A DNA stretch of 64,000 bases from Actinomycetospora lutea (GCF_028737205.1 NZ_JAQZAL010000020.1:62001-126000); one strand, 5' to 3'. Shown: positions 54,036 through 63,041, counted from the first letter of the stretch. The notes: generated by a model from the sequence alone, not told the origin. Numbers and translations: made by a program.

Positions 54036-54416
54036 TCACGCCTGCTCGCGACGGCTCTGGCGCTCGCCGCGCACTTCGTCCCACTTCTCCTTGCCGGCGT
54101 CGAGCACGCCCTTGGTCTTGCCCTTCGCACCGCCCTGGGTGGCGCCCTCGGTCATGCCGCCGACGACCTGGCCCAGATCCTTGCCGCCCTTGGCGTGCAG
54201 GTCCAGGCGGTTGGTCGCCTCGGCGAACCGCAGGTAGGTGTCGACGCTGGCCACCACGATGCGGGCGTCGATGGTGAGGATCTCGATCCCGACCAGCGAC
54301 ACCTTGACGAACGCATCGATGACCAGACCCTTGTCCAGGATCAGGTCGAGGACCTCGGCGAGCCCACCCTGCGGCTCCTTCTGCACGCCTCCGCCTTGCC
54401 GTTGGCTGACGGTCAC
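54036..54416 (-). CDS. gvpA: Gas vesicle major shell protein GvpA
   Basis: The core (about 19-70) reads [55 protein letters not shown], a near-perfect GvpA that builds the ribbed gas vesicle wall. The protein runs on for about 55 residues with Gly/Lys-rich and amphipathic helical content ([44 protein letters not shown]). Cyanobacterial GvpA stops near residue 70. Streptomycete GvpA proteins also have such tails. It is the fourth gene from the shore of the operon, if ParA and the winged-helix gene are not counted it is the third. Confidence 0.96.
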   Translation of the reverse strand: MTVSQRQGGGVQKEPQGGLAEVLDLILDKGLVIDAFVKVSLVGIEILTIDARIVVASVDTYLRFAEATNRLDLHAKGGKDLGQVVGGMTEGATQGGAKGKTKGVLDAGKEKWDEVRGERQSRREQA

Positions 54417-54521
54417 CGTGCCCCCTCTCTACGACGACGGGGCCGGCGCCGGCGGGTGCCGGCGCCGGATTGCGGGTCGTGTGACGGTCGGCCCGGCTGT
54501 GTCCTCAACCGGGGGCCCGGA

Positions 54522-55832
54522 TCAGGCCGGGGTGCGCTGGCGGCGGGAGCGGCGACGGGGACGCTCGTCCTCGTCGGCGGCGTCGGCCTCGTCGGCCTCG
54601 TCGGCCGGCTCGTCCTCGAGCTCGTCCTCCGCCTCGTCGAGGTCGTCCTCGGCCTCGAGGTCCTCGTCGAGCTCGCCCTCGGCGTCCTCGTCGACCAGCT
54701 CGTCGTCGTACTCGTCCTCGAGCTCGTCCTCGTCGACGTCCTCGTCCTCGGCCACGAGCTCGCCGTCCTCGAGCTCGTCCTCGTCGACGTCCTCGTCCTC
54801 GGCCACGAGCTCGCCGTCCTCGTCCTCGAGGTCCTCGTCGGCGGCCTCGTTCTCGTAGGAGTCCTCGTACTCGTCGCCCTCCTCCTCGGCGGCGCGCTGC
54901 TCCTCCTCGAGGGCCTCCTCGTGGGTCTTGACGACCTCGCTGTCACGGATCTCCCCGCGCCAGCCCTCGAGCTCCTCGCGGTTGATCAGCGTGTCCATCA
55001 TGACGTGGCGGCAGAAGTGCTTGAACTCGAGACGCGCCCGGCGCCCGACCGCCCGCCACAGGTTCCCGGTCTTCTCGAAGAAGCCCTGCGGGTAGTACTC
55101 CATGATCAGGACGATGCGCGTCAGGTTCGGCGCGAGCTCACTGAACGTGACGATGCCGTCCGCGGAGCCCTTGGCGCCGGACGAGACCCACAGGATGTGG
55201 CTGTCGGGCACCTGCTCACGGATCGTGGTCTCCCACGAGCGACGCGACCAGAAGACCTTCGCGGTCCAGACGACCTTCTCGTCGGACTCCTGGTTGACCG
55301 TCTCGACCTTCTTCATGAAGCTCGGGAAATCGGCCATCTGGGTCCACTGGTCGTAGGCGACGCGCAGCGGCACCCCGACGTCCTGGACCTCGTAGATGTT
55401 CATGAACTTGAACTTGCCGCGACCGCTGGAGTTGCCACCCCCGCTGCCGCTGCCGCCCTCGTCGCTGTCGCTGTCGCTGTCGTCGCCGCCCATGCCGAGC
55501 GCTCCCATGGCCTTGTCCTTGACGGCCGAGAACCCGCCCTTGAGCGCGCCGGTCACGCCGCTGCCGCCCTGCAGCATCGACGAGCCCGCACCCAGCGCGG
55601 ACTGCAGGCCCACGCTCGGGTTCTCGGCGACATCGGTGAGCTTGCTGGTGAGGCCCTCGACCTGGTCGAGGGCGGCACCGACGGCCCGGTCACCGGCCGC
55701 CTTGAGCAGGGCCGTCGCGGCCTGCTTGAGTCGATCCACCGGCAGCATGTCGGTGAGCGAACCGGAGGACGCGTCCGCGTCGGGCCGGTGCCCGTTCGTC
55801 GCGGCGCTCGAATCCGTGGCGGCCTCAGTCAT
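54522..55832 (-). CDS. SRPBCC-domain gas vesicle accessory protein (GvpZ-like) with an acidic tail
   Basis: The 436-residue protein has a helical, Gly/Ala-rich N-terminal half (SLTDMLPVDRLKQAATALLKAAGDRAVG, GGFSAVKDKAMGALGMGG). An SRPBCC domain follows (about 140-300), starting FMNIYEVQDVGVPLRVAYDQWTQMADFPSFM and including HILWVSSGAKGSADGIVTFSELAPN. From about residue 320 it becomes a long Asp/Glu tail with an exact 51-bp DNA repeat, ending in the basic DERPRRRSRRQRTPA. In streptomycetes a gene of this kind in the gvp operon is named gvpZ, and I apply that only as a probable match. It overlaps the preceding gene by 8 bases and is followed by gvpA 105 bases on. Confidence 0.85.
   Translation of the reverse strand: MTEAATDSSAATNGHRPDADASSGSLTDMLPVDRLKQAATALLKAAGDRAVGAALDQVEGLTSKLTDVAENPSVGLQSALGAGSSMLQGGSGVTGALKGGFSAVKDKAMGALGMGGDDSDSDSDEGGSGSGGGNSSGRGKFKFMNIYEVQDVGVPLRVAYDQWTQMADFPSFMKKVETVNQESDEKVVWTAKVFWSRRSWETTIREQVPDSHILWVSSGAKGSADGIVTFSELAPNLTRIVLIMEYYPQGFFEKTGNLWRAVGRRARLEFKHFCRHVMMDTLINREELEGWRGEIRDSEVVKTHEEALEEEQRAAEEEGDEYEDSYENEAADEDLEDEDGELVAEDEDVDEDELEDGELVAEDEDVDEDELEDEYDDELVDEDAEGELDEDLEAEDDLDEAEDELEDEPADEADEADAADEDERPRRRSRRQRTPA
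54721..54822. repeat. Exact 51-bp tandem repeat in the GvpZ-like gene
   Basis: Two identical adjacent 51-base units (54721-54771 and 54772-54822) encode twice the 17-residue acidic unit DGELVAEDEDVDEDELE on the minus strand. Complete identity implies a very recent duplication or active slippage. Confidence 0.9.
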
Positions 55833-56760
55833 CGCGCTTCGCCGTCCGTCGCGAGCCGGAGCCCGAGCCCGCCGTGGCGCGGCTGCGCGAGCTGCCGCCC
55901 TCGGAGGAGGACGAGGACGACCGGGACCGGCTCCCCGAGCTCTTGCGCGTCGAGCCGTTGCCCGAGCGCGGGGAGGACGACTCGCCGCCCTCCTCCGACG
56001 AGGTGCTGCGCCGGCGGCGCTCGCCGCCCGACGAGCTGCCCGAGGAACCGGACGACTTCGTCGAGCGCCGGCGGCCCGAGGAGCCCGAGCCCGAGGAGCT
56101 GGCGGCGCTCGCCGTCGCCGGCTCGCGCTCGGTGTCGTCGGTCTCGGCGGTGTCCTCGGCCTCGTCGACGTCCTCGACGTCCTCGACGTCCTCGTCCGCG
56201 GTCTCCTCCGCGACGTCGACGCCCTCGTCGCCCGACTCCTCCTCGGCGGCCTTGCGCCGCTTGCGGCCGGAGAGACCACGCGTCGTCTTGCCCACCGCAC
56301 TGCCGGCACCGCCCACGGCACCGCCGACGGCGCCGCCCGCGGTCGAGGCCACGTCACCGACAGCGCCACCGGCCTGGCCCACGGCGTCGCCGGCCGCACC
56401 GGCCGTCTCGCCGACGGCCTGCCCGGCCGCACCCGCCGCCTCGGTGGCGGGCTTGCCGAGGTTCTCGACGCGGTTGACGAGGTTGTCGGTCAGCGCCTCC
56501 ATGCGCGAGCTGGCGACCGCCAGCGCCGCGTCCTTGCCGGCCTCGAGCAGACGGCCGCGCACCGCGCTGTCGAGCTTCTGGAGCTCCGGCGAGGCCTGGA
56601 CGAGCTTGGACACCATGCCGAGCAGCGCCGCCGGATCCGTGGAGATTTTCTTGCCCGCGAGCGCACCACCCAGCATGATGGCGAGCTTCATTTTCTTCGT
56701 ACGGCCCAACAGATAGCCGCCGATGACCGCGAGGGCCAATTTCAGGCCGGTTCCGGGCAC
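55825..56760 (-). CDS. First gene of the gas vesicle operon (GvpY-like)
   Basis: The 311-residue protein begins with a short hydrophobic segment LKLALAVIGGYLLGRTKKMKLAIMLGGALAGKK (4-36), which resembles the opening of an actinobacterial gvp-operon protein often called GvpY. A helical region (about 45-100) and a Gly/Ala-rich, amphipathic repeat zone (100-160, AGAAGDAVGQAGGAVGD) follow. After KTTRGLSGRKRRK comes an acidic stretch (EEESGDEGVDVAEETADEDVEDVEDVDE) and a Ser/Arg/Gly-rich end of about 100 residues. GTG 56760 has a GGAGGT site 7 bases upstream. It overlaps the SRPBCC gene by 8 bases. The function is unknown. Confidence 0.8.
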   Translation of the reverse strand: MPGTGLKLALAVIGGYLLGRTKKMKLAIMLGGALAGKKISTDPAALLGMVSKLVQASPELQKLDSAVRGRLLEAGKDAALAVASSRMEALTDNLVNRVENLGKPATEAAGAAGQAVGETAGAAGDAVGQAGGAVGDVASTAGGAVGGAVGGAGSAVGKTTRGLSGRKRRKAAEEESGDEGVDVAEETADEDVEDVEDVDEAEDTAETDDTEREPATASAASSSGSGSSGRRRSTKSSGSSGSSSGGERRRRSTSSEEGGESSSPRSGNGSTRKSSGSRSRSSSSSSEGGSSRSRATAGSGSGSRRTAKRDD

Positions 56761-57195
56761 CGTGCACCTCCGAACGGATTTGGTCTCACCTGTTGCGGTG
56801 GACCACAGCCCGCCGCCATCGAGCCGGACATTACATCGCGCCGTTCTCGAAAGCGCTAGACCGGGAAGATCAAATTTCTGGTGGGCCGTTCGCCCCAGTT
56901 GTCGATCACCGGAGCACGAAGGGCGGTCACGCATTCGGCGGTCACACCGACGGCCAAAACCTCCCGGCCGTTCTTCGGCACGAAGTTCGACCCAACGCCA
57001 GAACGTCCTGGGCTGAACGCGTGATGTCCGTACACCCCGCAGTCGCACGACGACGGAGCGAGATGCCTGACGCGACACCACGGACCCGTGCCCCGCTCCG
57101 TCGCACGGTGCTCTCGACCCCGCCGGCGGAGGGCACCAGACATCGCCGGACCGGCGCAACCGGCCGACCGGCTGATGCCGGACAGTGCTCAGGTC
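56761..57195. other. AT-richer gap with the probable gas vesicle operon promoter
   Basis: This 435-bp stretch between the winged-helix gene and gvpY has no credible gene on either strand. It contains AT-rich patches (around 56820-56880) that stand out from the window. A TAATGT on the minus strand (56828-56833) lies 67 bases before the gvpY start and might be a -10 box. A clear -35 is not visible, and GC-rich dyads near 57140-57175 may end the upstream transcript. The assignment of a promoter is inferred from position and composition. Confidence 0.4.
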
Positions 57196-57921
57196 TCAGG
57201 CGTCCCCGGGCGTGTCGTCGGAGGCGACCACGACGGCGTCGACGGCGCGCCGCATCGCCCGCCAGGCGCGCACCCGGGCGCGGGCGATACGCGTGCCCAG
57301 AATGGTGAGCCGATAACGCCGACGGTCGGTGTCCACGCGCTCGACGAGCCCGTGCCGCGCGAGGTGGTGCAACGTGCGCTGCACCGTGGTCGGGGGTGGC
57401 GCCAGACCGCCCGCGCTGTCGTCACGCAGCCGTGCCGCGAGCTCGCGCCCGTCGGCCGGACCGCGGCGCAGGGACGCGAGGACGACCAGCTCGACGTGCT
57501 CCCGCGACGCCATCCGCACCGAGCCCCACCGCCGGTTGGCGACGCCCGTGGCCGGCGTCGCCCGGGAGCCGCCGGCGTCGCGGCGCCGGGTCCGCGGGGC
57601 GGGCCCGGGGCCCGGGGCATCCGCGGGCTCGGCCGTCTCGGCCGTCTCGGCCGTCTCGGGGGTCTCCGGGGCGTCCGTCGCCGACGACGCCGGGTCCTCG
57701 GCGGGGGCCTCGGCCGGGATCTCGGCGGGGCCCTCGTCCCGGGCCTCCTCGACCGCGTCGTCGGCCTCGCCCGCGACCTCCTCCTCGGCGACCTGCTCGG
57801 TGCCGCGCCGGGCGCGCGGCGGCAGGATCCCGCGCAGGCTCGACGTCGCGGGACGCCCGAACGCGCTGCTGAGGTCGTCGCGGTCGGAGTGGTCGGCGGC
57901 GAAGCTGGGCTCGGCGGTCAC
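57196..57921 (-). CDS. Winged-helix protein with an acidic N-terminal region
   Basis: The C-terminal part (about 135-225) reads MASREHVELVVLASLRRGPADGRELAARLRDDS, then TVQRTLHHLARHGLVERVDTDRRRYRLTILGTR, a winged-helix DNA-binding domain of the PadR/MarR-like kind. About 90 residues before it are acidic and Glu/Ala/Pro-rich with ETPETAETAETAEPAD repeats, then basic. GTG 57921 overlaps the stop of the ParA-like gene by four bases, so the two are made together. It could regulate the gvp operon downstream or act as the DNA-binding partner of the ATPase. Confidence 0.75.
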   Translation of the reverse strand: MTAEPSFAADHSDRDDLSSAFGRPATSSLRGILPPRARRGTEQVAEEEVAGEADDAVEEARDEGPAEIPAEAPAEDPASSATDAPETPETAETAETAEPADAPGPGPAPRTRRRDAGGSRATPATGVANRRWGSVRMASREHVELVVLASLRRGPADGRELAARLRDDSAGGLAPPPTTVQRTLHHLARHGLVERVDTDRRRYRLTILGTRIARARVRAWRAMRRAVDAVVVASDDTPGDA

Positions 57922-58982
57922 GGGGTGGCCTCCTGCTCGGGGCGGGCGTCGAGGCGCGCGGACGGCGTCGTGGATTCCTCGGTGGCGCGCAGCAGCGTGA
58001 GCAGCTCGACGCCGAGGTCGCGGTAGTCACCCGCGACGCTCGCGGCGGTCGGTGACAGGCGCCGCGCGCTCCCGCCACCCTCACGCAGGGACGCCCACCA
58101 CGCCGGTTGGGCCGCCACCTCCTGCTCGAGCTCGTGCGCGAGCCTGCCCAGCCGGCGGGCGTCCTGGGCGGTGCGCTCCGCGTGCCGGATCGAGGTCGTG
58201 AACAGGGGCGAGTGCCCGCCGAAGGCCTCCTCGACGGCCTCGCGGACCTCGGCGTGCACGACCCGGGACCGCGAGCCGGTCGCGAAGAGCACGGCACCGA
58301 GCAGCCCGAGGTCGGGGTTGAGCTCGCGCGCCAGCGCGAAGCGCTCGCCGACCAGCCGCATCCCGACCAGCCCGCCGCCGTCCGACTTGGTGGGCATGAG
58401 CACCCAGCGGGCCGCGGCGAGCGCGAGGTCGGTGAGGATCGTCGTCTCGGGCGGGCAGTCGATGAAGACGAGGTCGTAGTCGCCGGCCACGGGGGCCAGG
58501 ACCTCGGCGAGGGCCAGGAACGCCTCCCGTCCCTGCTCCTGCACGCGCGAGACCATGAGCGGCACGAGGTCCACCAGCCGCGCCCCGCCCGCCACGATGT
58601 CGAGCCCGGGGCGGACGCCCTCGACCGGCCGCAACGGCGTGCCGGCGACCACCGACACGAGCAGGCCGGCGCCGCGGTCGTCGGCGGGCCCGTCCCGGAA
58701 CCCGAGGTCGTCGGCGAGGTTGGCCTGGCGGTTGAGGTCGACGAGCAGGCACCGGTACCCGGCGGCGGCGAACTGGCCGGCGAGGTTGGCGACGAGCGAC
58801 GTCTTCCCGACGCCGCCCTTGTCGTTGACCATCGCGATGGTCCGGGTGAGCGCCTCGCGGTCGATGCCCGCGGGAGGCTCCTCAGGAGCGAGGGGAGCCA
58901 CCGGCTCGACCGGACGGACGGCGCGCGGCGTCCGACGTCGGCCGGTGGCGCTGCGGGCGGCGCGGCCCGCCGGTCCGGTCAT
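57918..58982 (-). CDS. ParA/MinD-family ATPase next to the gas vesicle operon
   Basis: The 354-residue protein has the deviant Walker A KGGVGKT (55-61) with the signature Lys55, the switch I-like DLNRQANLADDLGF and the Walker B LVFIDCPPE. ParA proteins dimerise with ATP, bind DNA and position plasmids, chromosomes or organelles. The first 45 residues are basic and Pro-rich and may be disordered. There is no ParB gene here. The next gene encodes a winged-helix protein translated by overlap, and the gas vesicle operon follows on the same strand. A role in gas vesicle distribution is inferred from this context. ATG 58982 has no clear ribosome site. Confidence 0.85.
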   Translation of the reverse strand: MTGPAGRAARSATGRRRTPRAVRPVEPVAPLAPEEPPAGIDREALTRTIAMVNDKGGVGKTSLVANLAGQFAAAGYRCLLVDLNRQANLADDLGFRDGPADDRGAGLLVSVVAGTPLRPVEGVRPGLDIVAGGARLVDLVPLMVSRVQEQGREAFLALAEVLAPVAGDYDLVFIDCPPETTILTDLALAAARWVLMPTKSDGGGLVGMRLVGERFALARELNPDLGLLGAVLFATGSRSRVVHAEVREAVEEAFGGHSPLFTTSIRHAERTAQDARRLGRLAHELEQEVAAQPAWWASLREGGGSARRLSPTAASVAGDYRDLGVELLTLLRATEESTTPSARLDARPEQEATP

Positions 58983-59111
58983 GCGGCGAGGGTGCGTCCC
59001 GGTTCCCGCCCCGGCAAGGCCGACACCCGCCACGCCACCCGCTTGGCTCTGCACGGCGGCAAGGACCCGCCGCCATCGGCCCAGCGCGTTGCGATGGACG
59101 GCGCGCCGGCG

Positions 59112-60407
59112 TCACCGGCCGTCGTCGAGTTCCTCCTCCTCGTACACGTCGGGCACGTCGTCGTGGTCACGGTCGATGCGCTCGAGCTCGTGGATCCGCC
59201 GGTACGTCCGGTTGCGGTAGCGCAGCACCACGGTGGCGAGGAGGGCGGCGAGCAGCGACGCCGTCAGCACGCCGATCTTCACGTGGTCGTCGGCCGCGGA
59301 TCCGGTGCCGAACGCCAGCTCGCCGATGAGCAGGGAGACGGTGAAACCGATGCCCGCGAGGAGGGAGAGGCCGAAGACGTCGGACCAGGCCAGGTCCTCG
59401 GAGAGCTCCGCGCGGGTGATCCGCTGGACCAGCCAGGTCGCGCCCGTGATGCCGACGACCTTGCCGACGACGAGCCCGGCGACGATCCCGAGGGTGATCG
59501 GGTCCGCGAAGGCCGCGGACAGCCCGCCGCCGACGACGGTCACGCCGGAGGCGAAGAACGCGAAGACCGGCACGGCGACCCCGGCGGACAGGGGCCGCCA
59601 GCGGTGCTCGAAGTGCTCGGCGAGCCCCGGCCCGGGGCCTTCCCGGCGGCGGATGACGGGCACCGCGAAGCCCATCAGCACGCCCGCCACGGTGGCGTGC
59701 ACCCCCGACTCGTGCACGAGCGCCCACGTCAGGAACGCGAGCGGCAGCAGCAGCCACCAGGAGCGGACCCGTCGCTGCACGAGCAGCGTGAACGCCGCGA
59801 GCGGGAGCAGCGCGAGCAGCAGCGGCACGATCTCGAGCGAGTCGGTGTAGAAGAACGCGATGATCGTGATGGCGAGCAGGTCGTCGACCACGGCCAGCGT
59901 GAGCAGGAAGGTGCGCAGGGCGTCGGGCAGGCTCGAGCCGATCAGCGCGAGCACCGAGAGCGCGAACGCGATGTCCGTCGCCGTCGGGATCGCCCAGCCC
60001 GCGAGCCCCTCCCCGCCGAGGTTGATCGCGGCGTAGATGATCGCCGGCGCGATCATCCCGCCGACCGCGGCCGCGACCGGCAGGAGCGCCCGCGACGGGC
60101 TGCGCAGGTCGCCCGCCACGAACTCGCGCTTGAGCTCCAGGCCCGCGACGAAGAAGAAGATCGCCAGCAGGCCGTCGGCGGCCCACGTCGCGAGGCTGAG
60201 GTCGAGGTGCAGCGCGGCGGGACCGACACGCAGCTCGGCGAGCGCGGTGTAGGCGTCCCGCCAGGGCGAGTTGGCCCAGAGCAGGGCCACGCCGGCCCCG
60301 ACGAGCAGCAGCACCCCGCCGACCGTCTCGCGCCGCAGGATGTCGCCGATCCGGCGGGTCTCGGCCCACGAGCGGCGGGCGAAGAGGCGGGGCGTCGACC
60401 GGGTCAC
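59112..60407 (-). CDS. nhaA: Na+/H+ antiporter NhaA
   Basis: The 431-residue protein is a clear NhaA with about 12 helices. The unwound helix carries [15 protein letters not shown] (Asp145), and the ion-binding pair is VVDDLLAI (Asp175-Asp176). [19 protein letters not shown] is the conserved loop near the N-terminal side. It exports sodium in exchange for protons. An acidic tail ([19 protein letters not shown]) extends the C-terminus. The GTG start has a GGAGGA site 8 bases upstream. It is a single gene, unrelated in function to the ParA gene next to it. Confidence 0.95.
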   Translation of the reverse strand: MTRSTPRLFARRSWAETRRIGDILRRETVGGVLLLVGAGVALLWANSPWRDAYTALAELRVGPAALHLDLSLATWAADGLLAIFFFVAGLELKREFVAGDLRSPSRALLPVAAAVGGMIAPAIIYAAINLGGEGLAGWAIPTATDIAFALSVLALIGSSLPDALRTFLLTLAVVDDLLAITIIAFFYTDSLEIVPLLLALLPLAAFTLLVQRRVRSWWLLLPLAFLTWALVHESGVHATVAGVLMGFAVPVIRRREGPGPGLAEHFEHRWRPLSAGVAVPVFAFFASGVTVVGGGLSAAFADPITLGIVAGLVVGKVVGITGATWLVQRITRAELSEDLAWSDVFGLSLLAGIGFTVSLLIGELAFGTGSAADDHVKIGVLTASLLAALLATVVLRYRNRTYRRIHELERIDRDHDDVPDVYEEEELDDGR

Positions 60408-60490
60408 CGAGGATCCTCCGGCGGGCAGGCGTCAAGGACTGCCGACCAGCCTTCCCGGCGCACCGGCGTCGACCCTACGGCACCTCGCGC

Positions 60491-62005
60491 TCAGCAGGTC
60501 GTGCTCGGCGGCGGGAGGGTCGTGTCGAGCAGGTACCGGTTCACGGCGTCGTCGACGCACGGGACGCCGTTGGTGTACACGGTGTGGCCGTCGCCCCGGT
60601 AGCTCAGGAGCACCGACCCCGGCAGGCGCCCGGCCAGCGCGACGCTGTTCTGGTACGGGGTGGCCGGGTCGTTCGTGGTGCCCAGGATGAGCATCGGCGG
60701 GCCGGTGTAGCCCTCGAGCGGCGTCAGCGGCTGCTGCGGGGCGGGCCAGTCGGCGCAGGTCAGGCCGCTGACGAGCACGTTGCCCGAGAAGTGCGGGGCG
60801 CGCAGCTCGGTGGCGCGGGCGGCCGCGAGCACCTGGGCGTCGTCGGTGGGCCAGGCGTTGTCCAGGCAGGTCACCGCGTTGTAGGTGTCGGAGTTGCTGC
60901 CCCGGAAGTAGGCGGTCGCGAGCGCGCGCATCGGCGTGCCGTCGCCCCGGTCCGCCGCGGCGAGGGCCGAGGCGAGCTGCGGCCAGCTCTGCTTGCTGTA
61001 GAGCGGGTAGACGACGCCGATCTCGAGCAGCCCGGCCGAGAGCGGGGTGGTGCCCGCGACCGGGAGCGGGGCCGCGGTGACCCGGGCGCGCACCCGGTCC
61101 AGGGTCCCGATCGGGTCGGCGCGCACCGGGCACCTCGCGTCGGCGCGGCAGGCGGCGTCGAACTGCCGCAACGAGTTCTCGAAGCTCTCGGCCTGCGCGG
61201 AGTCCAGGCCCGGCTTGCTCACGTCGACCACGCCGTCGAGCACGATCGCGCGCAGGCGGTCCGGGAAGAGCTGGGCGTAGGTCTGGCCGATCGACGTCCC
61301 GTAGGAGAACCCGAGGTAGTTGATGCGGTCCTCGCCCAGCGCCTCGCGGATGCGGTCCATGTCTCGGGCGACGTTGCGGGTGCCGAGGTGGGGCAGCAGG
61401 TCGCGGTAGCGCTGGCCGCACGCCGCGTCGTACCGGTCGACGGCGTCGTTCGTGGCCGCCTCGTCGGCCGGGTCGCCCGGGTCGGGGTCGCCGAAGTAGG
61501 GGGTGTCGGGCCCGAGCGGGCACTGCAGACCGGTGCTGTCGCCGACGCCGCGCGGGTCGAAGCCGATGACGTCGAAGCGGTCGGTGATCTCGGGGGGCAG
61601 CACGCCGGCCTGGACGGTCTCGATCCCCGACCCACCGGGTCCACCGGGGTTGAGGAGCAGCACGCCGACCCTGGCGGCCGGGTTCGTCGCCGGGCGCCGG
61701 GCGATGGCGATCGGCATCGTCGGCCCGGTGGGGTTCGCGTAGTCGAGCGGCACGGCCACCGACGCGCACTCCAGCCCTCCGTGGCACGGGGCGAACCGCG
61801 CCCCGCCGTCCGGGCCCGGGGGCGGCGGCGTCGCGGCGGCCGACGGGGTCGTCGACGACATCGGGATCGGCGGCACCCCCGGCTCGGGGCCGCGCGCGCA
61901 GCCGGCGAGGGCCAGCGCAGCGACGGCCACCACCAGCGCGCCCCGCGCCCGCCGGCGGAGGCGGCCGGGTACGGCCGCGCCGGACCGGGCGTGCGGTTGC
62001 GCCAT
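60491..62005 (-). CDS. Secreted alpha/beta-hydrolase lipoprotein, tripeptidyl aminopeptidase-like
   Basis: This 504-residue lipoprotein has a basic/hydrophobic signal peptide and the lipobox LAGC (Cys36). The alpha/beta-hydrolase fold shows LLLNPGGPGGSG, VIGFDPRGVGDS, the nucleophile elbow GFSYGTS (Ser234), and late TTNDPATPY (catalytic Asp) and GDGHTVY (catalytic His). Several Cys pairs fit the TAP/SlpD-like family of exported peptidases in actinobacteria, which remove tripeptides or short acyl groups. ATG 62005 follows an AGGAGT site by 6 bases. It is a single gene. Confidence 0.9.
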   Translation of the reverse strand: MAQPHARSGAAVPGRLRRRARGALVVAVAALALAGCARGPEPGVPPIPMSSTTPSAAATPPPPGPDGGARFAPCHGGLECASVAVPLDYANPTGPTMPIAIARRPATNPAARVGVLLLNPGGPGGSGIETVQAGVLPPEITDRFDVIGFDPRGVGDSTGLQCPLGPDTPYFGDPDPGDPADEAATNDAVDRYDAACGQRYRDLLPHLGTRNVARDMDRIREALGEDRINYLGFSYGTSIGQTYAQLFPDRLRAIVLDGVVDVSKPGLDSAQAESFENSLRQFDAACRADARCPVRADPIGTLDRVRARVTAAPLPVAGTTPLSAGLLEIGVVYPLYSKQSWPQLASALAAADRGDGTPMRALATAYFRGSNSDTYNAVTCLDNAWPTDDAQVLAAARATELRAPHFSGNVLVSGLTCADWPAPQQPLTPLEGYTGPPMLILGTTNDPATPYQNSVALAGRLPGSVLLSYRGDGHTVYTNGVPCVDDAVNRYLLDTTLPPPSTTC

Positions 62006-62186
62006 GTGCCACTCCTGCCGTCCCCGGGGCGCCCGGTTGCGCCGGGCGGCCCATCATGCCCGCCCGCCCGACCGAGCCGCGGGCGGCTCCGGAGGACGCG
62101 ATCTCACGCCCCGCTCACGCCGCGTGGGCGGCGGATCCCCCTCACGGCCGTGGTTAGACCGGGCGGCGCGCGTCGACCCTCGGGAC

Positions 62187-62675
62187 ATGACCGGCAGGGC
62201 GGGCACCGAGGCGCGCAGCGTGGTGCACGAGGTCGCGCACGACGTGGTGCGCGCCGCGGACCTGCGGGCGCTGCGGACCGGCCTCGTGGACTGGGTGCGC
62301 GCCATGGCGGAGGGCGCCGGGGCCACCACGCGGGAGCACGCTGAGGACACGGCGGCGCACGGGACGGCGCTGACCGAGCGCCTCGAGGACGTCGCGACAG
62401 CCTTCTACGAGGCGCTGACCAACGTCGTCGACCACGCCTACCCCGAGGGCGCCGGCCCCGTCCGGGTGACCGCCCGGCTCGCCGTCACGGGCGCGCCCGG
62501 GCAGCCGTGGCTGCAGATCGAGATCTCCGACCGCGGCGGCTGGCGTCCGCCCCCCGCCGACCCGGGGCACCGCGGACGCGGTCTGCTGCTGCTCTCCGGG
62601 CTCACCGACGGCCACGACCTGCAGCACGAGACCGAGGGCACCCGGGTGCGCCTGTGGTGGCACCGGCCACCGTGA
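62187..62675 (+). CDS. Anti-sigma-factor-type histidine kinase-like ATPase
   Basis: The 162-residue protein has an HATPase_c (RsbW/SpoIIAB-like) fold. The N box is YEALTNVVDHAYPEG, the G1 region ISDRGGW and the G2 region GHRGRGLLLLSGLTD, and LQHETEGTRVRLWW makes the final strands. Such proteins bind and phosphorylate or sequester sigma factors or anti-anti-sigma factors. The partner is not in the window. ATG 62187 is used because the next upstream starts extend into non-coding sequence. The PASTA gene follows by 18 bases with its own -10 box. Confidence 0.85.
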   Translation: MTGRAGTEARSVVHEVAHDVVRAADLRALRTGLVDWVRAMAEGAGATTREHAEDTAAHGTALTERLEDVATAFYEALTNVVDHAYPEGAGPVRVTARLAVTGAPGQPWLQIEISDRGGWRPPPADPGHRGRGLLLLSGLTDGHDLQHETEGTRVRLWWHRPP

Positions 62676-62681
62676 GCTGGC

Positions 62682-62687
62682 TACCGT
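62682..62687 (+). promoter_or_regulatory. Probable -10 box of the PASTA gene
   Basis: TACCGT lies 6 bases before ATG 62694, as in the leaderless genes elsewhere in the window. Confidence 0.6.
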
Positions 62688-62693
62688 CCCTAC

Positions 62694-62981
62694 ATGAGGA
62701 CACCCGAGCTGGTGCTCGTGCCCGCGCTGGTGGGGCTGCCTGCGGCGCAGGCCCACGAGGTCGCGATGACCGCGCGGGTGGTGGCCGTCGACCCGGACCC
62801 GGACACGCCGCCCACGGTCGAGGGCACGGTGACCGCGCAGCAGCCCGAGCCGGGCACGCGCGTGCCGGCCGGTGAGGCCGTGACGATCTGGGTGGAGCCC
62901 GACTCGGGCGGGGGCGGTGGTGGCGGCAACATGCCGCGCATCGAGCCCGACAAGCCGCTCGACGGCGCCGGGGCCAACTGA
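62694..62981 (+). CDS. Small PASTA-domain protein
   Basis: The 95-residue protein is essentially one PASTA domain: LVPALVGLPAAQAHEVAMTARVV, then TVTAQQPEPGTRVPAGEAVTIWV, followed by a Gly-rich tail. PASTA domains bind peptidoglycan precursors or beta-lactams in PknB and penicillin-binding proteins. There is no visible signal peptide or membrane helix, so it may be cytoplasmic. The leaderless start argues for a real gene. A strong hairpin follows 20 bases past the stop. Confidence 0.82.
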   Translation: MRTPELVLVPALVGLPAAQAHEVAMTARVVAVDPDPDTPPTVEGTVTAQQPEPGTRVPAGEAVTIWVEPDSGGGGGGGNMPRIEPDKPLDGAGAN

Positions 62982-63002
62982 GCGTCGCCACGACGGTGAA
63001 GG

Positions 63003-63041
63003 CCCGCGGGACGGCGGGTCGGGGGTCCGCCGCCCCGCGGG
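63003..63041 (+). terminator. Strong hairpin after the PASTA gene
   Basis: CCCGCGGGACGGCGG (63003-63017) pairs with CCGCCGCCCCGCGGG (63027-63041) with a single mismatch and a 9-base loop. It lies between the PASTA stop and the next gene and probably ends the upstream transcript. Confidence 0.7.
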
